DNA from: Bostrychus sinensis | Taxonomy: Eukaryota > Chordata > Actinopteri > Gobiiformes > Eleotridae | Direction: 5' to 3' | Assembly: GCA_020698575.1 (NCBI GenBank) | Contig: CM036245.1 | Location: forward strand, 14,779,479-14,843,478 | DNA length: 64,000 nt | In this document: piece after piece, positions 27,401 through 39,400 of the stretch | Layout: each line of letters begins with the position of its first letter | Position numbering within the stretch: the stretch's first letter is position 1 | Notes under the pieces: generated by a model | What the model saw: only the letters and a program-made list of their open reading frames with translations | Database searches by the model: none | Told to the model about the DNA's origin: nothing | Program-made: the position numbers and the translations under genes

Positions 27401-30400
27401 TTAGTGTCAGCAAAGCTACACGTACGCTACAATTTGTAATGCAGAAAGACAGACAGTAAGACGGAGAGACAGAGCGATCCACTGAACTGAGGCGGCAAAA
27501 AACCTCACACCTCAAGACCTCAGGGAGGTACAAAGGAAAAAAGAAGGTCCCTGTTCTAGCACTTCTCTTTCTGGCTGCTAGAATCACAGTTGTTATTGCT
27601 TATGGGAATACTGTGTGTTTTTACTCGCCTTTCTAAGAACTCAGTGCTACTTAATTAGTGTGTGCAGTGAGATTGCTGAGTCTGCACTCGCTATATTGTT
27701 GTAATTTTTTCTGTTCTGTATTCCTGCTTTCTACCTTAAGCAAATGTTTATCTTCTAAAGCTATTCAGATAATGAAGTTATAATAGCAGTATTAATTAGG
27801 GACATTATTGCTTGCATTTTGAAGTAGCAGTTGCAGAAAGAGGGAAAAAAAGGAAAAGTGTACAAGACACTGGTGAGATCAGTAATGTTGAGTGATAAGG
27901 ATGGTTAGTAATGAATACATCAGAGGGTCCGATCATGTTAGATGTTTTGCAGAAAAAGTCAGGCCAGACTGAGATGGTTCGGACATGTGCAGAGGAGGGA
28001 CAGTGAAGTAGGATGCTGAAGTTTGAGGCCTAGAGGAAGACCAAAGAGCAGATTTGAGGACGTTCTTAAAGAAGACAAAAAGTTATGAGAGAAGAAAGAT
28101 GCAGAGGGCTAACCTAATGCAAATGATTCAATGTGGAGACTCCTGAAAAGAGAACAGCTGAAAAGGAAGAAGTTGTGGTAATGCATGATAACTAACTGTT
28201 GCATGTCTGAATTATAAATTGTTTTAAAGGCCCATTAAAGAAATGGTTGGAAACTTCACACAAAGTTCAGACAACTCATGATTATAGTTTCATGTTATTT
28301 TGGCAGCAATAAAGCTACATGTGGTCATTTGGAATATTATTGCCTTTATGAATTTTAATATTTTGAATGATGGTGCGTGGGCGTGCACGTCTGTCCGTTT
28401 GGACATCAGAGCTCTGGAGTGACTGCCAGGTTTAAGTAGTCTTGTATAGTCACACTTTGCAACAAGATGGCAACAACCAACTCAAGGCACTGAAATCAAA
28501 ATGTCCATCAGACCACACACATTCATCTTTTCTACATGAGCAGTGAACTATACAGGTACAGATAGTTTTGGTGGACCTTTCTGGTATTAATATTACTATT
28601 CTGGTAACCTTACTTTCCACACTGTAAAAAAAAAGAAATACTTCAAATCGGTTCTAAAGTAAAAGTACTGTTACTTCAAAATAATATTACTCAAGTAGAA
28701 GTAAATGTAGTTGACAAAAATATGACTTATGACTGAGACCTAAAAGTAAAAATGTATTAAGCATTACACTTACTAAAGTACTACTGTTACTACAATCACT
28801 GCTACTACCATTAATGCTATTATTAGTGTTAAATATACATATATATTTTAATAAAGATAACATTATTTCCACCAAAATGTACAAAAGTAAAAGTAAGTTT
28901 TATAAAATGTACTTCACAAAGTAAACTTCCTAAATATATATTCAAGTAATTTATGTGTGCATCTAGTGTTATCTAGTTACTTACTATCACTGTAAAAAGG
29001 ACCATACATGAGAACATATGTGAGGATGTAATACATTTAAGCAATAACATTTTACTGTTTCATTACCAAGCATCACATTATCATAGGCACAACAACTAAT
29101 GCAAATATTTGAAGTTTATGTAAGCCACGGTTCAACATACAAACCTCAAACAAGCTAAGGTTTACCGGTTCAAAAGCATGAGCAATAAAATAAATAAACT
29201 GTTAAAATCACTGACACTTAATTACAGAATAAGGACGGTGTGTGAAATGTTAAGGTTTAATGGGGTCATGCACTTGGCTCCTCACAGTCCCAGACTGATC
29301 CCAGCAGAGCAGTTTGAGTTTGTGGTTTGGTCGTTACAGCAGGGACCTTAAATCACCTCTGCCCCTGAGGTCCCTCTCGTTACACTCAAAAGACATGACA
29401 AGAGTTGGTATCCTGGACACGTACAGTACATGATGGCTGCAGCTTTGTATTGGTTGAAGCATATAGTATTTAAAAGCATCTGAGAGCCATAGTCCTATAA
29501 ATCTTTAATGGAAAATCCATTGTTTTGCTGCCACTCATATTGCTTTAGGTTAAAAAAGTGAGGAAAATACCTTATGTTGCTACACCACTTAGCAACAGAT
29601 CAGTGGCTAATTCAGAGCTGTATATGTAAAATTACACAGAGAAAAGAATTAATCTGAAATTGTCCTTTTTATTCCATGACAATTGGCACAAGCTTTATTT
29701 CTTTAGGAGACTGTCCTATCATAAAGACACTGCAATGTCACCATCCTCTCCCCTTCAGCATACACTTTCTGTCCTAGTTATAAAACTGGATGACTCACAT
29801 ATCATACCATTAAAAGTTTGAGACGAAAATGTTCCTATTTCAATGACGTACTACTAATAGACACACAGTATAACGAGACAGTGGTGCATTAAGTGACAGT
29901 TTTCTGAAGTGGCTTAGTCCCTTGCAATAATAAATAGTTGGCATATTAGGTATGCAAACTCATTCTCTTCGTGGAAGAAACCTTAGACCACAAAATACTT
30001 GTTTAAAAAAGTGATGTAAACTTTTGCAACATGCAACATTTGCAACAGAGAATATAAAAGTATGTTTACTCATTTACACTTAGAACATAAATTGAGTATA
30101 AGAACCATTTCTCACGGGTGACTGGAGCCTATATCTCAGTAACTATGGGCCTTAGGCGGGGTACACCCTGGACAGTGGCCAGCTAGTTGCAGGGCTGACA
30201 CCAACAACCATTGTCTTTGGATGGATGGGAGGAAGCCGGAGTACCTGGAGAGCACCCATAGTAACACGGGCAAAACATGACCCAGAGAGAATGTGTGACG
30301 GCCGGCCCGAGGATCAATGTCAGGACCTCCTTGCTGGGAGGCGAGAGCAATAACCGTCCTGCCACCGTGCCCCTCTTGAAGAAAAAAGTATGATCTAGAA

Positions 30401-33400
30401 AATGTAGTGCACATAACCAATAAAAAATTACTTAATAAAAAGTAAAAATATCTCCAATTTTGATTTCTTTTCTAATTTTTGCTCTATGCATTTACAACTT
30501 TCACTCATTTTCTCACCTCATTTCTCTTTGACCTTTCAAACCTTTCCTCCTAATTACACCTCTGCCTTTCCACCTCTCCTCGCCCTCTCTTAATAGTCAG
30601 CTCAATAGAGGCTGCATTATTGATAGGCATCTCTATCTCTGGCATCTGCTCCGCCTCCTCCTCCTCTCACGTCTCGCTCACTATGTCCCTAGTTTGATGC
30701 AGCTTGGCAGGTACTTAGGCCCGCATCAATCTTTCATCCAAACGCACACACACAACAGCACAAAAAAGTCTACAGGATCTCTCAGAAAATGTTTGTTCAC
30801 AGAGCGTGTAGCATGGCAAAGGGAGGGCGCCGTGTAAAAATAACTTTGGTTCTCTCGGTGCTTGCCTCCCTTTTGTGATCCACCATCCGAACACAGACAG
30901 TGACGAATGCTACAGCGCTGTGAAAACCTTCTCAATGTGACTTTACTTCAGGAATTAAAAGGATAGTTCAAAGGATCAGACACATATCCACAGACACTGT
31001 CAGTTCTCTACTGCTTTCTTCTAGCCTAGTTTTTTAAGCGGTATGGTATGGGTTTTAAGGAAAAGCATGTTTAAAGGGGCTTAAAGGGAGTCAAATATTT
31101 ATAAATCTGTCTATATTGTATTAAAGGCAATTCATTAATGGCATCTACGTTTTTGAAAGTGTGTTTTAAATACCTGATATATTTATTCACCTTCTTCAGC
31201 ATATTCCTGCTAAGAGTGTGGCTAGAGCTTATCTTGGCATCTATGGGCCTTAGGCAGGGCACACGCTGGACAATTTATTTATTTATAAAACTTTATTTAA
31301 CCAGATAAAAGACCCATTGAGATCAAGATCTTTTTTGCAAGGGGGACCTGGCCAAGAGGTCAGCAGCACACATCATTATAAATTATAGAAGTTTAACAAT
31401 AATAAATACACAGCTAGAAAAGTCAATAACAATAAAAGGTTACATATTACAGGTCAGGAATTTAAAAGTGCAATAGATAAGAGCAGAGTGACATTTCACA
31501 AATGCAAGCACTGTTCATAGGACTCTTGTTGTTTGTTTTTTAAGATAGCACAAAAAGCAGGAATCAGATTTGACAATTTCAACTCAGTTTGTAGAGTATT
31601 TCAAGCAGAAGAGGCAGCGTAACTAAAAGCTTGTTTCTCCAAATCAGTCCTAACACGAGGAACAAACAAATGATAAATGTCACATGAACGAAGAGGAGGA
31701 GAGAGCTTAAATAAGACGGAACAAAGCCAAGAAGAGCCTTATAAATCAGGGTTGTCCAATGAGTATACCTTCTCATACTCAGACAATGGTTAGTCACAGG
31801 GCTGACACACTGCCAGACAACCAGTGACACTCACATTCATTCACTGTGGGCGATTCACCAATTCACCCAACATGCTTGTCACTGGATGGTGGGAAGCCAA
31901 AGTACCCGGAATAGGCTGTCTGTCTGTTAGTATACCAACAAATTCATTTTATTTGATTATTAAAAGCTTATTGTTGTTATTGCAAACAACTATGTACACC
32001 TCATGTCTTAGAAGATACCTGGAGGTCACAAGCCAGAGTACTCTTTGTGCCAGTCCCAAGCCCTAATAAAGGAAGAGGGTTTCATCAAGAAGGGACAAGA
32101 CCATTTATTCCAACCAGATACTCAAGAATAGATAGCCTTGACATCTTGACTTACTTTGATCCTGTTAAATATGTTTCTGATTGCACTGCTAAAACTCTTG
32201 CCAGTCAAGTGTTTTTGGCTTCTCTCTTCTCTCTTTTTATGAATAACACCAGCGCAGTGGAAACACAAGCTGCACCAAGTGAGTTCCCTGACCTACATTT
32301 CTATGTACTTAAAATGTTTCTCTGTTTCTCCATCTTCTGCAGACATCTCCTCCACACAGTCTGCTGATAGACGGGCAGCTTGACAGAAAGACACAACAGG
32401 CCGCTTCACTGATTGCTCTGTCAGACTCTGTGATGTTTATCTAAGGACACTGGCATCTTCTTGTTGCAGAAAACCCAACTAAAAGACAAGCATTTCCAAA
32501 AATGGGGAGAGAAAATCTGCTGTTTAAATTAGGGATATGAATGTAATGTAATCTAGTCATTTCACATAATGTTGTCCACTGGAGTGAAACGCAGCAGCTG
32601 TTTCTTCCTCTTTTCCTACTGAGTTTGGATACAAGATGGAGATGTATTAAAAATAATAAAGATGATAATGAAATTAGAGGAACACTTAACATTACCTAAA
32701 TTACATGATGTTTTAAAGTGATATAGCTAAGGGCTGCATGGTGGCAGAGTGGTGGAAGTTTCTGAATGAATGTGAGAATATGGTTGTCTGCTCTGGGACA
32801 AACTGGCCATTGTTCAGGGTGAGTCCTGCGTCAGGCCCATAGATGCTGGGACAGGCTCTGGCCTCCCATGTATCATAACAAGAATAAGCAGGGAAAAAAA
32901 AATAAACACATGAATCGTGATCCTTCCTTTTGGCTTTTCCCTTCTGGATTTGTCACAGCATATCCTCCTGCCTCCTCACATGAAGGTTTGCATATTGATT
33001 TGGCAAAGGCTTTTACACCAGATTCAAGTCTTGATGCAATCCTCTCTATTTATCTGGGCTTGGGAGCGGCACAAGGAGTGACACGGTCTTACAGCAACTT
33101 GTGGCTTTATTAAATGAAAATAAATGAATGATTGGCTTATGGCTTATGGCTTATATAAAAATGGAGGGATGCAAATTTAGTTAATTTTCTTTAATCAATT
33201 AATTGATGGTCTTAACAAACGACTATCAATTTACCATTAACCATCGGCTTGACATCACCTATCATTATGATTTATGAAAAAATGTCATAGTCATAAACTA
33301 TAATAAAAAAAAGTTGTTGTTTTTCTTTTTACTAAAAAGAAGTTATATAGCCTTGTACATTTTAGGAAACAGTTGCTTAATTTTATATTTAATTTGCACT

Positions 33401-36400
33401 AACTCTCCAATGCTTCTGTACCTTTACTCTTCTGTACAGCATAACCATTAATTGTTAGTATTTCTTTCAATCGATTATGGACATAATGCTGATTAATCGA
33501 TTAATCACAAATACCCCTAAAATGTAAAACAACAAACTTCATAACATTATGTATTGTACCCTTGTCACATCAGTATTTGTGACTACTACTTTTCATAGCT
33601 ATTGTTAGCAGCTATACATAGTTTTGCCTCATTATGTACATCAGATAAGACACATAAAGAAGAATGAAAACATCTATACTAGGGGTGTGACAAGAGGAGG
33701 TGTGTCAACAGGAGACGAGACGAGACACGACATGATGAGATGAGATTTTTCCCCCTTTTTAAATAAATTGTAGAACTTTTTTTTCATTCAGACATTTTAT
33801 CTTTATTTTAAATAACTGAAATTACAAAATGCTAAACATTTTTTGTGCATTTTGATAGCTACAACTTTTAATTTTTATGAATTATATGCAGTACAAGAAC
33901 ATGAATACTGCTAATGGTTTTACCACAAACTTTTTTTTTTTTTTAAAGATTCACATCTGAAGCATCACATCTGAGATAAATCTCAGATGTGATGCTACAG
34001 CTCCTCTGTCCACTGTCTTCTCATCCTTCATCCCATCCTACTATTAAAAGTTAGTACAAAGTAAATACATATGTATTTTCTGATCGTTTTTGAGTAAAAC
34101 ATTAGAGATAAGATCTGAAAAAGACGGGCAGGTTTAGCTGACATCACTGTGAGAGAGCCGCATCCAAAACTGTCAGAAAGCTTAAAATCTTCTCTATCAG
34201 CACGAGGTCATTGCACTGTGAGTTCTGTGAATACAGCTGTACAAAGACACAATGTCATTCCAGCAGCTGGTGCTCTTGAGCATAATGGAAGCAGGGAAGC
34301 AGACAATTTAAAAGTGACAGGGGCATCGTTGATTTCATCTGTGCACTCCATCATTTGTTAACTCCTTCTTCTGATGTTTCCTTCACACTCCCTCAACTCA
34401 GTCTATGGGAATAATAACTTTATTTTATTTTATTTTTTGTTAAAAAAAAAAAAAAAGAAAGAAAGAAAATCACGAGATTGCGCTGAACTCTGACAAGAAA
34501 TCTCGTGACATTTTGATCTCACGAGACCTCGTGGCATGAGATCTTGTCACACCCCTTATCTATACACCTTTGTGGTGTACCCCGCCTCAGGGCCATAGTT
34601 GACTAGGGCCATAGTCACAGCCAAACAATAATTTACTATAGCACTAGTGCTCCTGCAATAGGTTTACCTTAAATTTCTCTTGTTTAATATCTCTTAGTTA
34701 CATTCTAGGAAATGGCCTGATTGTTGAACACTTCCAGGACAATCCCGTGGAGATGATAACTGACCCATAAAACGACATGTCAAACAGAGCTTGTACCTTC
34801 ACCTTGATGTAAACTGTCCAACATTAAATATTTAGACATCTTGTCCTCCCTTGAGTAACTGATCCAGCCCTAAGTATGTAAAGCTTACCGTGCAGCCGGG
34901 ATACCACTCAACAAAAGGATATGTGTGTGCCAAAGAATATGTATTATGAGCTAGACACAGTACAGATTGGCATAAATGTTACACTAATAATATTTTAATG
35001 GTATCTTTGTTAATACTACCATGTTATTGAGAGGTTTTAGTAGAGCAAAATCAATCACTTACTAAAGGATGTAAAAGAAGCAATAATTCACATACAAAGA
35101 ATTTCTATATCAATAATTTTGTTCAGTAAAATGATAGATAACTTAGATATTTTGGATAGATCAGTGTGCCAGTGGGTTCAAAGTCTTGCCAATATTCAGC
35201 AACCTTTTCATATCCCTACCCCAATGCCCAATAAAGGTCAAGGGAAAAAGCCTTTTTAAAAGTCATAAGGATCAAGGCGAGGCTGTTTGACATCTCTCGC
35301 CCGCAAGATGGATGAAGTATTATAACGAAACTGATCACCAATAAGATGATAATAATAATTCTGAAGGCCTTCACACAAAATAGTTTTATAGTCTGTTAAA
35401 ACACCTAAGTAAAAATCACTTTAAACTCATGAAGGGCTTCAGTGGCAGTGACTGTGTTATAAAGTCAAAATGTGTCTTCCCTAGCACAAATCAGTTTGCA
35501 ACAACACAGTAATACTTAATAATAATACAAATTGTAGCAGTAGTAATAGTACTGTTAATTATTTGAACAAATGTAACCACAATTAATACAGTGGGCTATT
35601 AGTTAATTATACCTTTGATTGAGTTTTGCAGCTTATTCTGTAACATTATGTTGTTGGGGCCTGGATCCTATCCTGTTTTTGGTTTTAAGTGAGGATATAT
35701 ACCCTTACTGCAGAGAAAACATTTATAAACTGTTCTCACATTCATTCACTATGGGGTATACATGTGTGTCTTTGTACATATATACTGTATGTTTCTTATT
35801 GGCATTTATTCTGCTCTCTATATGCTAGCGCCATCTTGGTTAATTTTCATAGATTTTCTTTTGCATTTGTAAGATGCACTGCAGATAAACGGCTGTGATT
35901 GGCTAGTTCCAAAATGACTGAGTGGAAATGGTTCGCTGATGGCTGAGGAACCAGACTATCCTGCTTTTGAAAATAAAGGAGGAGGGGCAAGCTGTCAAGG
36001 TTAAAATTTTTTATGTTTTCGGTTTTGAATATGGATCATTTATACCTCTGTGAATTCAGAAATAAGTGTTTGTGTGTATATCTTACTCTGTCTTGGTCGG
36101 TTCAAGCTTGCTATGACTATGACTAAATCTGGCCACATTGTTTTGTGGTTTTGTGTGCTGCAGCTTAGAATTGGGTTTCATTTCACCGATGAAAGTGAGA
36201 GGGCTGAGAATGGGGCTGACAAATAGATGCAGAAGAAGAAAGTAAAAGTATAGGGTTTAAGCAGGCAGGGAGGTGAAGATGCCAAAGTTTATGAGCACCA
36301 GAATAGCAGCAGCAGTCAGGCGGCAGATGGCTGGTGTAAAGTTGATGAACCTGTGAGACTCAATTTACAGCTTTGTTCCTTCTAGGCAATAGGACAACAT

Positions 36401-39400
36401 AAGACTTTACAATGCTGATTTAACATTATCGCTTTTCTGGGGGTATCACAGGGAATCAAACGAGCCAGAGCCAAAACTAGAACAAAAAGCAGAGATCTTT
36501 GTGACGTTTTCTGGCTTTGTCTTAAGATAAACCGCCATCCATTATCCAGAGCTGGTCTTTTTCAACAGTGCAGTGTTTTGTGAGGCTGCAGAGACTCTGT
36601 TCATGGTCAAAGTCTGTCACTATATCTCCCGTCGATGTCCCAGACGCCTCCCCTGTGCACTGTACCGGCTCCATTCATCACTGTGTTTGGGATTTAAGTC
36701 CCTCATTCACTCGGTCAAAGTCGCCTCCTTTTACCTCTTTATCTTCTTGGCTTTCTACTTTGAACATATATACAGGCTTTGTTTTATAACTCTGGTGGAG
36801 AAAGATCCCTAAACCTTATTATACTCACAATTGTGTGCCGTTGTCTTCCCAGTACAGCCCGTCTCCCATGATGCTTTGCTATTGTTTTTCATATTATTCT
36901 CCTCTGATTTCCACTCATCATACTCTAGCTATATCCTTGTTGCATTTTACCTTCCAACGTAAAGGAGGGCCACTCACTAGAGTTGACGGATTTCGCCTCA
37001 CCCTAACACCCAGTCCCTTTTTTGGCTACTCCCTTTTTTCAGGGGCCTCAACAGTGAACCATAATGAATTAGTACAATTATCCAGACTTGGGACTGGCAC
37101 ATAGTTTAGCTGTTTAGTTGAGGCACCATCAACCACTAATTTCCATTTTTTTCTTCCTTAATGCCAGGTCCATTTCACACAAAAATCATGTCTAGAAATA
37201 ACTCCTTACATAACCACTGTATGAATATATAAAAACTTAGCTAAGCATGAGAATACCTGCTGCTGTGGTGCCACTAGGGGGCGGTAGCTGCAGACATCAC
37301 TCTGACAGGAGAAGAGCTGAAAGACATCTTTGCACATGACTGTTTCTGATAAAGTTGGATAGTATAGAGGCACCTTTCACTGGTTAGAGACTTTCTACTA
37401 CCTGTGGCAATATGGGCCAATTGAGAAGGAAGTTTGAGGGCCAATAAAAATGGACCATGGGCCGCATTATTTTGGACACCCCGGTCTACACTTTTAATGC
37501 AATGACTATTTCAATGTTTTCAGTCACTCAAGTCAAAAATAAAGTAGAGCGGTAGAGTGGCTGCCAAATTTTGTTTCTAAAATAAACAACACCAGTAAAC
37601 AAGTAAAATTAGACACTGTCATTTAGTCTGAGAAAACCCACAATAACACAATGAGGACATACAGACTTCAGTCAGAGAGATCACAGTTGACCTGCCTGAG
37701 GACTGAACTCACTACCTCCTAGTTCAGAGGCAAACGTGCTAATCACTCTGCCACCATGCACCCATACATAGCCAGTTATGATCGGTGCATGTGTTGCTTT
37801 TATTTCAATGAAGCCTCAATGAAGAAACTTAGGAAATGAATGGACTGTAGGTCACTGAGAAATGTAGGTTTGTTGGCTCCATATCTGTATTAGTAACAAA
37901 TTTAAGCACCCAAATCTGCATGTGCATGTGATAAAATGTCCTGGTTATTTGTGGCATTGAGGGCCAATAACGACCTCAACAAATGTAACCTGGATGGTCA
38001 CAACAACCTCTTTGATAACACCTTTAAGACTTTTATAAGGGTGAATGGTGACAGATTGAAAAGTGCTCCTGCAGCTCAGCAAGAAGGTTGCTCTAGCTCT
38101 CTCCCATGGCCCATAAACATGAATGGGTTTAGGAGAATTTGTGAATCCCCTAGTGATGAATGTAAACGTCAGTGTTTGTTTGTGCATATCTCTGTGTAAG
38201 CCCTGCGACTAACTGGGCATTTTCCAGGGTGTGTCCTACCCCAGGCCCATAGTTGCTGACTCAGGTTCTATCCACCCACGACTAAGGGTGCTCCGATCGA
38301 TCGGCCGCCGATCATGATCGGCCGATCATGGCTAAAAATAGAGTGATCGGTGATCGGTAAAATGGGCCGATCAGAAGGGCCGATCAAATTACAATAAACA
38401 CGCGAGGCTCACATTTACTGTCCTGCAACTCCGGTTTGATTAAACAGCAGTAGCGTTATTTTAGCAGTGTTTTTAAGTTAAGCCCTGGTTATAACTAACA
38501 CAAACCTGCTCTGGAGGCGCTGCTTTGTGTCCCCGCCTGCTTTAGGAGCGCACGGGACAGAACCGAGGCGCAGCAGTGCGTGTATTTGCAAACACCAACG
38601 TAAATAGAGCTACAGCTAACCTGCTAACAGTTACGTTAAAAGGATTAAGAAAGTTCAGAGTCTGCCTGTGTCTTGTTGCACAGAGAAAACTGTGCGTTTT
38701 GTGGCTTAAACTGCACCAAATGGCTGCTAATGGAAAGAGAAAGTAAAAAGGCAGCCCATGTGTCCCCCGTGTGTCTGAGAGGAGCACCTTTCATCGTTGT
38801 CTTCTCTGCTCTCTTTGCACGTTTTCTTCATTCAGACGTTGTCAGACCTGGCAGCAGGAGCTGTCTGCTCTTTAGTCCACTGTGTTTCAACCTGGTTTGG
38901 CTGCGCGTTACACGGACACAGGCGCTGCACCCGCGGACTCGCATTTAAGGAACCAATTAAGAACAGCTGATTTTTACATCAGCGGAGCATTCAAACAAAG
39001 CCACAGACACTGGGCCCACATTAAAGACCAATAATGCAACAAAACCTCTTCTAAAACAAAAATAAGTAGAATTTTGTTGTTCTTTTATATTTACAAAGGC
39101 TACAGTATTTTTCAAATGGAACTAATAATAGCCTGCATACAATACATTACTACATTGAAGACCACGTGATCGGTATCGGCCATGATCGGTATCGGCTGAT
39201 CACAGCAGAGGTTGATCGGTGATCGGTGATCGGCCTCAAAAACCCTGATCGGAGCACCCTTACCCACGACCTCTAACAGTATCAAGCAGAAGAAGATGAA
39301 TTAATAAAACCACTGTCCTCCTTATGTCCAAATATGTGTAAAGCAACATACACAAATGGCTCATTGATAAAGAGTTAGTAGTTATAATAATGAAGAATGA

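Noticed and set aside
31278..31786. A gene encoded by the minus-strand frame 31579-31830
   Set aside because: It falls in a repetitive insert within a SINE and has no recognisable domain.
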